From: Polytrichum commune
Taxonomy: Eukaryota; Streptophyta; Polytrichopsida; Polytrichales; Polytrichaceae
Direction of reading: 5' to 3'
Length of the DNA: 64,000 bases
Assembly: GCA_950295325.1 (NCBI GenBank)
Contig: OX485804.1
Span: 53,432,429 to 53,496,428, forward strand
In this document: piece after piece, positions 53,960 to 63,906 of the stretch
Numbering within the stretch: position 1 is the stretch's first letter
Layout of the letters: every line of letters starts with the position of its first letter
Notes under the pieces: generated by a model
Databases searched by the model: none
What the model saw: the letters and a program-made list of their open reading frames with translations, nothing else
What the model was told of the DNA's origin: nothing
Position numbers and translations under genes: made by a program

Positions 53960-55021
53960 ATGAACACATTTGGGGACTCGGAGACGATCCGATACCGGCG
54001 TTTCTAAACGCCTTACCGAACATTACAGCCTCTTTGGGGTTCGGGAGGGTGGAGCATTGCGGGAGATGTTCGCGGAAGCATTCGGCCACACGCGACGGGC
54101 GTTGGATCGCGGCCATTTGCGATTGGTTTATTCCCCGTTCGTATCGACTTGATAGAGGTACTTGGCATAATAAAGGATTTTCATTGTTTTTGTTTTTTTT
54201 TCTTTTGCTTAAAAGAATTGAGGGCGGGTTGTGATCATTGGATTTATTTAGGGGCGGGTTGTTGATATTGGCTTTATTTAGGGGCAATTTGTGGGCGTTA
54301 TGATCCATTTTAGGGAGTTGTAGGTGTTGAATTTATTTGGGGATAGATTTGTTATATTATTGTTGGAATGTATTTGGAGATAGGTGTAGGGTTTATTTTG
54401 GCATAGGTTTATTAGATTGTTGAGGGATTGCTTAGGGGTAAAGCAAATTGGCATATGGAATCTCCATTCGACTCAACAAAATAATTGTTAAGAGCGAATT
54501 GTGTTGAGAAACACAGATTCTAGGGACTTCAGGGAGGAAAGGATTTTATGTTGTAGACTAGATGAGCGATGTGCTTATACAATTTCTTTTCTTAAGCAAC
54601 AGGGACTCTTCATTTTGACCACCAACCGCAGGCGGCTGCCGGTTGGTCGCGGTCGCTTTCAATTTTTGTTTAAGTGTTATTTTGGAGAAGAGAATCCAGT
54701 GCGGTCATTGCATTGTTTCTTGTATTTTGTTGTGGTACCTTCCCCTGTTGTGGGCTTATTGTGCTGGATTGTTCCAGCACTGCCCCATTTTGTGTTGTCC
54801 TAGATTGTAATAGGGTATTATGGGGGTGAGGTCAGAGTAATGACCAACGAGACCCTTGTGTGTGCACCAAGTGGTTGGTGCTTGTTTTTCCTTATGGTGA
54901 GGTTGGGTTGATGACCAGCAGACCATAAGTTTGGTGGTGTTTGCAGGTGCATGTTGCCTTTCACTTATCAAACTTTTACCTTTACACCACATTAGTTTAG
55001 GTTGTTGGCTCCAGTGACTGA
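53960..55021 (+). promoter_or_regulatory. Possible 5' LTR and leader of the gypsy element
   Basis: This stretch directly precedes the gag frame and contains no gene. It includes three imperfect direct repeats of TTTATTTAGGGGCGGGTTG (about 54215-54300). With the 3' LTR absent, the LTR limits cannot be fixed by comparison. The TGGTTACAAC at 55038 is only a poor candidate primer-binding site. Confidence 0.35.
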
Positions 55022-57499
55022 ACCCATTGCGGATTTTTGGTTACAACGCGGAGCCAACATTATCGTTCTCCGTCTCCGGTATCATCGCAAGGTCGATCCT
55101 CGGACCTTTTGGACACTAAACCAGTGGTAGCACCCGACGAGGCTTTTCAGCATACTTCTGCGTGGGGGACTGCCACTCGGTCTCACATCCTTTGGGTGGG
55201 ATCCTTTGACGATATGGAGGAGGAGACACGAGGTGGCATCCGAGACCGATTTTCTGGTCGAGCAGGGACCATTTCCTTGCAAGATTGGAAAATTTGGTTC
55301 AGGACATGGATGAGGGAGAAACGTCAATGAAATACCAATTTCAACGATTGATATGCGTTCGAGCTTCTGTCTCAACATTTGGAGCACGAAACTCTGCATA
55401 CTTATGAGCAGTGGACGGAGGCTCATTGGGTGGAGTTGCGCCAGGTTGAGCGGTACTGGGAGACTCGGGTTGAGTTGGTATCCGCATTGTAGGAAGGCGC
55501 AGCTTCCAGTCTGATGGCGGTTCCTCATGTGAAGACGGAGGTACTAGAGGGAGTCTATGTGGTAGATGTAGAGGGAGTCTCTCCTGTTGATCCCACGGCT
55601 CAGGGTAATGCTCCCGCAGCGGCGAGTACATCGAGCCCAATTCTTCCACTATCTCGTTATGCCCAGGCTACCCAGGCGGCTTTAGCCTCTTTAGGGGTTC
55701 CGCCTGATTTTGAGCCATTGCGGGCATTTGAGCTCCATCTCCAGGAGGAATACGGAGGTTTCTGTCGAGACCAAATGCAGCGGATACATGATTTTAGACG
55801 GGAGAAAGACGATACACCTCATACCATGTATACGAGGTTGGCGAGGTTTGCCAGAGAATCTGGAGGTGTGTTCGCGGAAAGTCAGTTGGTGAAGGTGTTT
55901 TTGTCAAATATTGAGAAACGTCTCCTTGACTTGCCGCTGCCTAGGATCATCATGGAGTTTGGTGGTCGAGCCACACTCGCAAAGGCATTCGCCGTGGTGG
56001 AGCAGTGTGATCGTGTATTGTGCCAACACGATGCCACTGATTTGGTGTCCCTGCTAGTAGATTCTAGCAAATCTCGAAGCGTTCCGGTTGCGGCTGCGGG
56101 ATTGGCGGAGGCCGAGGTGGACAAGACCATGTATTGTTGGTCTTGTGGGCAGGCCGGCCACGCTAAGAAGGACTGTCCTTCGAAACAAAAGCCAGCCCAG
56201 ACCGTAGGTAATTTGAAGTGGAAACCATTTGTTCCCGCTAAGGATTCGACGAAGGGCACGGGTAAACAATTACCCAAGCAGTTGAAGTGTTCCCATTGTG
56301 GGCAGAATAATCACGCGGTGGAGAATTGCTTTGCTCTCCATCCTGAGAAACGTCCTTTTTCCGACCGGGAGAAAACGTTGGAGGCGAAGATTGGAGCCAT
56401 GGAGGAGAGGATCAAAAGCTTGGCGTCATCCGGCCAAATCTTGGCCTCACCGTCTTCATCTGGAGCTCAAGCTAGTTCCTCTACTCCAGATTATTATATG
56501 TTCGGAGCCTCGGGCGAGGTGGTGAGTTCCGCAGCCGTGACACGTGTTCAAGCCGTGTCACAAGCCATACCTTCGACCACAGGTGAGTATGTGGCAAGCC
56601 TGCGAGCTTGGGACAATGCGCCCGCGGACCATATTGGTCAGACACGACTATCATTATCTTTTGGATTAACTGATGTCGTCCAATCTGACGGTGGTCGTCC
56701 TCCGAACGATGAGGTTTCAAATTCAACGACCGATGTGGCTCATACGTTGGCATCCAAGGTGTTGCACACACCTTTGTTTACAGCAATGGAGTGGTCGTCG
56801 CCAGAGTTCCAACCTGCTAAGGTTTTTCACTTAGCGGGTAGGATTTTGGAAGGGAAGGCATCCTTACCTTCTCTGACCGTGGCTCAAGCCACTACGGACA
56901 TCCCTGTTTCTAAAGATCTTGAGGAAGTGGCCAAACGGCGAGCGAGACTTGCCGCAGAGACCATTGCGTCTTTTGACGTACACACTTTAGATGACAGGGC
57001 ACTGACCACGTCTTATGATTCACCAGTATCCGCGGGAGCAACTTATCTGTCTGATGTCGCTGCTAGACCTGCCCGCGAGCGCCGCGGCATTCGACCCGGC
57101 GTTGTGCGTATGCTGAATGATACCGGCATTTTGGTGGTCAGTCGCACTGGGAGCAATGCTACTCGGGTTGCTCCCCGTTGTGTGATGATGAATTCAGGGG
57201 CACAACCAGATATGATCGGCAAGAGGCTTGCCCAAGAGTTGGGATTTGCGGCCGAGGATTTGGCTTCCTATCCATTCACCATTGTCACATCCATTGGTAA
57301 TGTGGAGCAGGCCACAGGTTATACTCGGGAATCATTACAACTTAGCTTCCGAGTGAAGCCTGAAGACCCACCCGCACCTCTTCTTCTTAGGTGTGCGGTG
57401 ACGGATGCGACCAACTATGATATTTTAGTTGGTCAGCAAGCACTTTACCCTTTTGGTTTTGGTTGGACAACTGGACAGAGGAGGCATGGATCCGACTAG
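55022..57499 (+). pseudogene. gag-pro: gag-protease region of the gypsy element
   Basis: One frame runs from about 55022 to 57499, interrupted by TGA (55328-55330), TGA (55349-55351) and TAG (55490-55492). The gag capsid-like part includes DDTPHTMYTRLARFARESGG. Two zinc knuckles follow, CWSCGQAGHAKKDC and CSHCGQNNHAVENC, both C-X2-C-X4-H-X4-C. The protease region has MNSGAQPDMIG, where the catalytic Asp of the usual D-S/T-G is Asn (codon 57191-57193). It ends in DILVGQQALYPFG, a conserved protease C-terminal motif. The opening VTTRS looks like a gag start, but its initiator position is TTG, not ATG. Confidence 0.8.
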
Positions 57500-59246
57500 G
57501 TTGGTCGGCTGGGGATGGCCGTAGGGAATTTATTCCTGTGACTTTTGCAACGGCCGCGACCATAGCACCATTATCCATGGTTTTTGGATGTGGTGCTATT
57601 GTGGACACATTGCCTTATGGTTCCGCATTGTTGGAAGAGTCATTGGCATTCATGGGGAGTACAGACAATCCACGGGATATGACACCTAAGGGTGCATTAA
57701 TGCGCCATCCCAAAGACCCTCTACCTCCGTGGCGTGATTCCATTGGCTTGTTCCAAAGGTGTGATGATATTGTCCTCTCTCTCAGTTCTACCACACCTGT
57801 CATATCGGATAGTCTATCCACGTTGGCACGCCCCATTTTGTGGCGTCCTCCAGACAATGGAATTACTTTGGTGGAGCTGTTTGGGGGCATTGGCACAGGT
57901 TTGGCAGCCGTATTGGAGGTTGGCCTTACGGTCAACCGATATGTCTATGTGGACAACTCTCCAGTGTCCATCCGTGCAGCTCATCATCATCTTCACCGGT
58001 TGATGGTGTTGTACCCACAGCAGTTACACTCGATTGCCATTCGTGGGTGTTTTTCACGTCTCCCTCGTGATGTCACACTCATCAGTGAGGCCGACTTACG
58101 ACACTTAGGTCCGGTGGATATGGTGATTGCGGGATGGCCATGCCAGGGCCATTCACGTGCTGGAGCAGGCGGAGGACTAGAGGATCCCAGGTCTACTCTA
58201 TTTTGGGACCTCATCCGCCTCATGCAGTGGTGGTATTCCCACCAACCTTTCCCTCTAGGGTATATTTTCGAGAATGTACCTTTGTTGGGAGACTCTCGGG
58301 ACAAGGTGTTGAATTGGAAGGCGATTATTATGTTCGTCAACACCTTGGAGATCCCATTTTTGTGGATGCCGCGAGCATTGGTTCTTATGCCCACCGGCCT
58401 CGGTGGATTTGGACCAACCTCGCACCGTCATCTACTTTAGCTGCAGCATTTTCTGCAGTGCCTTCACCTTTTGATAAAAAGGTGGATGACATCTTAGACC
58501 CAAACCGGACTTCTTTGCCGGTTGTTCGAGATGATTTACCCCCGTTGGCATTGGTCAACAAAATGGGGGCACCACGGCGGGCCTTTCCCACATTTATGAC
58601 GTTTCCACAGTCATTTGCTTTCCGCAATGAGGGGCCGGGTATGGTGTGGGATGTTAACACCAAAACCCACACCGAACCATTGGCTGACAAACGGGAGCGT
58701 ACCATGGGATTCCGCACTGGCACCACCGCAGCTCCTGGCCTTTCTGAGGGCCAACGACGCTTCGTGTTGGGCCAAGCTATGGATCTTCATACGATGGTGT
58801 GGATTATTGTTTTATGCCTTTCATTGCAAAGGCATCGTGGTGACCAGTGGTTGTCTCTGGGGGCAGAGGACTCTGGTCAGGGGGCACAGCGGTCCACACC
58901 TATGGAGGAGGGAATTCACACCATGGTTGAAAAAGCCGAACGAATTTTTCAATTCGAGCAGCATGTGATGGAGGAGCTTCGAGCTCAACATTTTTACACT
59001 GCTTCGGTTTATCCGCCTCCGGTGGTGGCTTCATCATCACATATTGGTGGTGATAAAAAAATGTCAGACTCTAAGGCTAGCACCGAGACTGGGGGCATGG
59101 TTAATGCCCCCTCCTCTCATTAGCAATTAGAGTCTGTGGCAGCATCAGGTGGTTCACCTTTGGTGGAGAGGGAGACTACAAAGTTTGATGATTGGCCATT
59201 GGAATTAGGCCCACATCTCACTGGTGCTGAGGCACGGAAGGTATGA
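57460..59246 (+). pseudogene. Retrotransposon-borne C5 cytosine DNA methyltransferase
   Basis: C5 methyltransferases transfer a methyl group from SAM to cytosine in DNA. Motif I is VELFGGIGTGLAAV (57868 onward), then YVDNSPVSIRAA, motif IV AGWPCQGHSRAG with the catalytic Cys codon at 58141-58143, and motif VI YIFENVP (58261). The frame then shifts by -1 between about 58300 and 58330. In the new frame come motif VIII (AHRPRWIWTNL) and a motif IX-X block with MGFRTGTTAAPGLSEGQRRF and LGQAMDLHTMVW, a layout like DNMT3/DRM-type enzymes. The N-terminal part (DNWTEEAW to GDGRREFIP) is the retroviral-type linker after protease. Stops TAG (59121-59123) and TGA (59244-59246) follow. Every catalytic motif I looked for is still present. 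Confidence 0.85.
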
Positions 59247-59650
59247 GCATTCATTACCGTAGGTGTTTTGCTTTTAGCCTTCAAGATCTTGAAGGTTATA
59301 AAGGAAAACCTATCCACATTCAGTTGGAGGACGACCATCCCATTTTTCGAAGACCTTACAGGCTTAGTATTTCCGAGCGGATTGGCGTTCAGGCTCGTTG
59401 CCGAGAGCTCTTGGCAGCAGGGCTAATCGAACTTTCCAACGGGGAGTATACTTGTGCTACGGTTATGCTATCGAAGAAGGATATCTTTGGCCATTGGATG
59501 GAGAAGCGGATGTGTGGGGATAACCGTCCAATTAATCGGAAGACCAAGTCGGATCGGTATCCCATGCCAATCCCGGAGGAGTTGTTCGATGCCATCGGAT
59601 TTTCTCGGGTCTTTAGCACCTCGGACTTGAGATCTGGATATGGACGAGAC
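59247..59650 (+). pseudogene. pol: Reverse transcriptase, N-terminal fragment
   Basis: After a frame change near 59250 the sequence reads FAFSLQDLEGYKGKP, then DDHPIFRRPYRLS, ATVMLSKKD, a degenerate CGDNRPINRKTKSDRYPMP (the usual CVDYRxLNxxTxxDxYPxP) and FSRVFSTSDLRSGY. It stops before the catalytic YxDD block, which is absent from the window. The truncation coincides with the end of another transposon. Confidence 0.8.
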
Positions 59651-59714
59651 TTATATGCGAGCGTAGAGCGGAAAGCGGAGAGCGTAGATTTGGAGAGCGG
59701 AGAGCGTAGATGAG

Positions 59715-60156
59715 ACAAAAATAGTAAACTTGTTAGACTCAAATTAGGATTTTCAAAAAATAGACATGAATATAATTGGAATATTCTAGAATCTGCCAAT
59801 AATAGTAAAAAATTGGATCTATTTCCATGGGATGTATAGGTCATAAAATTTAAAATATGGCTCTGAATTTGGAATGGTCTCATTAAGTTTGGAAACCGTG
59901 AGGTGGTTGAATTATTAAAACCAAGGATGATCACAAAAAAAAATCAATGAAAATGGATTTTCGGAGATTGGTATAATTGAAGAATGAGTCAATCAAAATA
60001 CAAAGGAATCAAAATAATCGTTTTCATTCATCATTTTGTTCTTTGTCTTATATGTGAGTCTACTCTATAGCTTGGACTTTAGCAGTTATCGTATGTGGCC
60101 GAATAGATTATATATTGGACTCATACCCAACATCATTGTATATACACTTGCATACA
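59715..60156. other. Left subterminal region of E2
   Basis: No gene. AT-rich sequence runs between the TIR-like repeats and the plus-strand ORF and is the probable promoter and leader of that ORF. Confidence 0.4.
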
Positions 60157-60627
60157 ATGGGTGATGAGAGAGATATGTTTGTTGGATTAGGATGGGAGAA
60201 GGAAATTAGGAGTCTAGCAGATCCTCATATTCCGGCTAATTTATCGCCGGAATTTTCGTTTGCTGCTGGAAATCGAAGTAGTGATGACTACGACCTGACT
60301 CCATTTTCGCAGTCTACACAAGCATGGAGGTGGAGGACGCGGGAGGAGCAAAAACAACGTGAGCAAAAAGAAAAGAGGCAGGAAGATGTCCCGGAGAAGG
60401 ACGCTGATTTGGATGAAGACAAATCGAACGAAACGGAGGAGGAGGAGGTGAAGGTTGTAGGGGAATCTTTGAAGTCTCTTTTATTTCGCGAACGGATGAG
60501 AGCCTTGCCGCCGCATCAACTGCCGTTGAAGGATCGAAAGACAGATAAGACAGTTTCTTATATGGATTTGCTTAGACCGGGTCCACCTCCCTCGGATTCA
60601 TCCAAGAAGTATGTGAAACGGAAATAG
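60157..60627 (+). CDS. Unknown charged protein, E2 plus-strand gene
   Basis: ATG at 60157 gives 156 residues; the frame is open upstream but has no earlier ATG. The first third includes FVGLGWEKEIRSLADPHIP and is mixed. The middle is a strongly charged Lys/Glu/Arg helix-like segment, then an acidic run (NETEEEEVK), then a basic C-terminus ending KKYVKRK with SYMDLLRPGPPPS. No domain is recognised. By position it matches the second gene of MuDR-type transposons, but sequence gives no support for homology to MURB. It is intact, unlike most frames nearby. Confidence 0.55.
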   Translation: MGDERDMFVGLGWEKEIRSLADPHIPANLSPEFSFAAGNRSSDDYDLTPFSQSTQAWRWRTREEQKQREQKEKRQEDVPEKDADLDEDKSNETEEEEVKVVGESLKSLLFRERMRALPPHQLPLKDRKTDKTVSYMDLLRPGPPPSDSSKKYVKRK

Positions 60628-60737
60628 AGTTGATAGACATAGGAAGCATTGTAATCATACCTTTATTATATCAATCAATTATTGCAATTGGTTTTGGCGG
60701 TGACGGTTCTTGGAAATGAGGGATTCGGAAGAGATAA

Positions 60738-60867
60738 GAGTACACAAAATGTAGTGAACTATGAAAGGAACATGGTTGAAAGAGGTGTGTCCAAATTCGA
60801 TGACTCGAATTTGGCCACACCTCTTTCAACCATGTTCCTTTCATAGTTCACTACATTTTGTGTACTC
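60738..60867. repeat. Near-perfect inverted repeat, 63-bp arms, 4-base loop
   Basis: The arms are 60738-60800 and 60805-60867, separated by TGAC. Only one position mismatches (60790 against 60815). It lies between the 3' ends of the two convergent E2 genes, so read-through from either side would make a long hairpin RNA. It could be a small fold-back element, a hairpin that yields small RNA, or a template-switch palindrome. No coding role is seen. Confidence 0.9.
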
Positions 60868-61124
60868 TATGCGGAGTGGAGCTACAGATGAAGAGTCACT
60901 TGAATGCGCTGGAGGCCGAAGAGAAACGTTATGTATCTTAAATTGTTGATGCTTGTAAGGGTTTAGGTAGCCGTGCATAGTCTATATCGTCTGAATGACA
61001 AAACACTTTTTATTGAAAAAGATAATATGAATATTGTCTTGCTGACTGAGTACATGTAATGACAAGGGAATTTTGAGTGGACACCGTCCATTGAAAAGAA
61101 TCTAGGATGTTTGTAGGTTGCCTC

Positions 61125-63225
61125 CTAGTTTTTAGCCAAAGGGTGAGTCAAGAGTCCGCTTTCTAGGACTAGCTTGACCTCGTTGAAGCTAAAGGTAGGC
61201 GCGTGAATGAAAAGGTCGGCCTCGGGATGACGGTTGCAAACCTTCAAAAATATGAAATACACATGCTTGCAATAAGAGAATTGGGTCTTCCCTCGGAACT
61301 TGGTCATCGTCTTCTTGAATGCAGGGCAAGTGCAACCCACGAAAGAGCTGATGGTGACCTGATACTGTGTGATGGTAGGAGAAACACCCGAATCCAACCC
61401 GATAATGCAACCATGTCCTGGATGAGGTATCATATTGATGGAACGGATGCAAGCTTTCAGAGAGTCGGAGGAGGCCATGGAGAGTCGTTGCGCGGGATTT
61501 GGGCGAATGGCAGTGCGTTTCACAATCTTGCCGTCTCTCTTGCCAGGATAGCGGTCTGGTTCTGCAGGAACGGGTACCGCGCTCAGATTTGCAGGCAGCG
61601 GAGCAGAAGAGAACAAACGTCTTGGAGAGACCGGCTTCTTCAGCGGGAGCTGGAATCCAGCCGCTTCAAGGGCAAGAATTTCAGTAGGCTTGAGGTTTGT
61701 GCCTAGCTTCACCGGCCAAACGTCTGGAATCGGCGGCATTTCATGGTATGCTGAGTGCTGAGCAACCCATTTGCGCCTTGTACCCTTCACGCACCGGTCA
61801 ATGTCATCGGAGCGGAAGAAGAATTCTGTCCTCTCAGATAAATTCCTGCGTATATTAGTCCAAACTCCGGTGTAGGTAGGCGCGGCGGTGAAATTGGCGC
61901 CTCTCACAATTCTCTCAGTACACTTCTTTGTGACAGCTCTCTGGGCCCAGCAGTACTTCGCCGAGGTCTTGGGGAGTCTTGATATGTGCCACTCCTTGAC
62001 GTCAACCTTTGTCTCTTCGACATCACTGACATGACGGATCCCCCCCTCGTTCGGCGGGGACGCAGTGATGCTCTCAGGCTCAGGCTCATGATGAATATCT
62101 TGGACGATCGTATCATCTTCAGTATCTTCAAGAATGATGGGCATCTGCACAGGACGAGCCCTCACAGCACGTCCTGAACCTCTTGGATGTGAGAAGTTAA
62201 CCTTGTCAGGCCGATGAGACTCCTCTTCAGCTCCAAGAGGCAGATCTGCCTTCCGCTTCGAGGACCCGAATACCTCTTCTCCAGCCATGCCAGGAACACG
62301 GGTACAAAATTCATCTGCTCCAGGCATGTCCAACATGGGGTCTTCAAGCACTAAAGGATTACCTGTTTGCTTCGCCCTACGCTCTGCCATCCTTAGTTTC
62401 AACTCTTTCTTTGTAGGGCCTGTTCCGCCCACGTCACCTTTGAGGAACTGGTAGTAATTGACAACTTGTAGGAAGCCTCGAACGAAGTCATCAACTGTAG
62501 CAACGTAGAGGTCGCCGCCGTTGTTCCCAGAGGCTTGAAGCCACTTGTTGTGTATTGATTCAGCGAGATTATATGAAGGCATTTCTGCTAGTTCTTCTTC
62601 TGTAAATTTCTGCGATAACATTTCTGGAAGCAATTAGAGATTACAGAAGAGTTGTTTGAGATAAGAGCACAGTGAAAAGAATGAAAATAAAATGAACTGT
62701 TTTGGGAAAACATACCCCGGTCATGAAGCCTCCCCATTGGCGATAACGGTAGTGCCAGAATGCAAGCCAAAGCTCTAGTTTGTTCAGGGCCTTCTCTGTC
62801 ACTGCCCCGGCGGATACCCACCATGCACGTAGCCCGTGGTACATACTGTCTGCTTCGTCCATGGTCCTCGCCGTCCTATACTGGTGGCACATTTTCTTGT
62901 GCTGCTCCTTGAATTCTTCGGGAATGTACTTCTCGGTATACTTAACCATAGACTGGGTCCAGTGAAATTGACAGGTTCTCTTCCGGTCGTCCATGCGGTC
63001 CTCCTTCTTCCCATTGCCATATATGACCCGAACTGCATTCCAATTGGCCTGGGCGCTGTCGGCCATGAAACCCTTGAAGTTGGTATGGACAACACCATTC
63101 CTCTCCATCACAGCATTGAGATTCTTCCAGAAAACGATCTGGGCATCACAGTCCTCCGATTGCATGTCACAGCTTGCAATGGTCATGACACGACAATACG
63201 TGGAGTCATACACGTGACATGCCAT
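61125..63225 (-). CDS. MULE-type transposase with SWIM zinc finger, 5'-truncated
   Basis: Two exons read on the minus strand: 63225-62716 and 62609-61125, phase 0 at a GTATGT donor and CAG acceptor, giving 664 residues. The first exon has YDSTYCRVMTIASC (first catalytic Asp region), FKGFMADSAQANWNAV (second Asp region) and a CQFHW pair. These match the MULE transposase core pattern. The second exon ends with a SWIM zinc finger, CTCPAF and YCKHVYF, after a long basic linker. MULE transposases cut and paste DNA at Mutator TIRs. The N-terminal DNA-binding part is missing: the ATG at 63225 sits two bases from the end of a CACTA element. No internal stop is present, so the rest may have been intact before the insertion. 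Confidence 0.8.
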
Positions 63226-63469
63226 TCACTAGTAGAAAATTTTACGTCCGGATCAACAGAAAGGCGTTGGTCGCGGTTGTTACTTAGGATGCGTTGACCT
63301 GGACATGATGTAACACAATTTTGTTGATTTTTTCTGTTGATATGGTCACAAAAATATTTTTTTAAAAAAACTTATTATATATATATATATATAACATTAA
63401 AAATTAAAAAATGAATAAATGTCAAAACTGCAATTCCTAACTCCTCCCAAGTAACCCTCAACATATACC

Positions 63470-63600
63470 TCACCTACAAGTATAGACTACCTACCACTCA
63501 CATAGGTGGCAAGGCCAAGGCCGAAGGTGTCGGCCACGGGAATCGAACCTTGCACCTAGTGATACCCACACATGTGCCTTAACCACTAGGTCATCACATC
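63470..63600 (-). repeat. tRNA-derived SINE
   Basis: On the minus strand an A box-like GACCTAGTGGTTAAG (63592-63578) is followed by a B box GGTTCGATTCC (63549-63539). Spacing and sequence fit an internal pol III promoter. It does not fold as a standard tRNA in the part I checked, so it is called a SINE, not a tRNA gene. It lies inside the CACTA end. Confidence 0.65.
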
Positions 63601-63684
63601 ACACATGATATAAACGGAGTGTTTTAAACCTTTCTAGAATAAGGCCACTAATTTCTCTTTACTACCTACTTGATGTATATATTT

Positions 63685-63906
63685 ACAGTAAATATATACA
63701 GTATATAATTACAGTAAATATATACAGTATATAATTACAGTAAATATATACAGTATATAATTACAGTAAATATATACAGTATATAATTACAGTAAATATA
63801 TACAGTATATAATTACAGTAAATATATACAGTATATAATTACAGTAAATATATACAGTATATAATTACAGTAAATATATACAGTATATAATTACAGTAAA
63901 TATATA
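63685..63906. repeat. 26-bp tandem array, about 8.5 copies
   Basis: The unit ACAGTAAATATATACAG plus TATATAATT repeats with almost no variation, then decays into TA/CA-rich sequence to the window end. The near identity of units implies recent expansion or an assembly-sensitive region. Confidence 0.9.

Larger units (their letters stand above)
55022..59650 (+). mobile_element. Ty3/gypsy retrotransposon carrying a cytosine methyltransferase, 3'-truncated
   Basis: The order is gag, two CCHC zinc knuckles, aspartic protease, C5 cytosine methyltransferase, then the N-terminal part of reverse transcriptase. The frame breaks off in the RT right after the block FSTSDLRSGY. No RNase H, integrase or 3' LTR follows. 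At the break a different sequence starts, made of GAGCGGAGAGCGTAGA repeats, which resembles the TIR of E1. The coding part has five in-frame stops and three frame changes, so the copy is dead. GC content is visibly higher than in the surrounding DNA. Confidence 0.85.
59650..63226. mobile_element. MULE-like transposon (element E2), left end and body
   Basis: The left end interrupts the gypsy RT and contains TTATATGCGAGCGTAGAGCG followed by repeats of GGAGAGCGTAGA (59660-59714). This resembles the complement of the right TIR of E1 (TTATGGTACGAGCGGTGAGC). Inside, a plus-strand ORF and a minus-strand MULE/SWIM transposase converge, as mudrB and mudrA do in maize MuDR. The right TIR is not in the window, because a CACTA element interrupts the transposase gene at 63227. 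Exact left boundary and TSD are unknown. Confidence 0.6.

Noticed and set aside
55038-55056. Initiator-tRNA primer-binding site at TGGTTACAACGCGGAGCC
   Set aside because: It only loosely resembles the usual plant Met-tRNA site and overlaps the gag-like start; not strong enough to annotate.
63539-63592. Functional tRNA gene
   Set aside because: A and B boxes are present but the flanks do not form a convincing acceptor stem; a SINE inside a CACTA element fits better.
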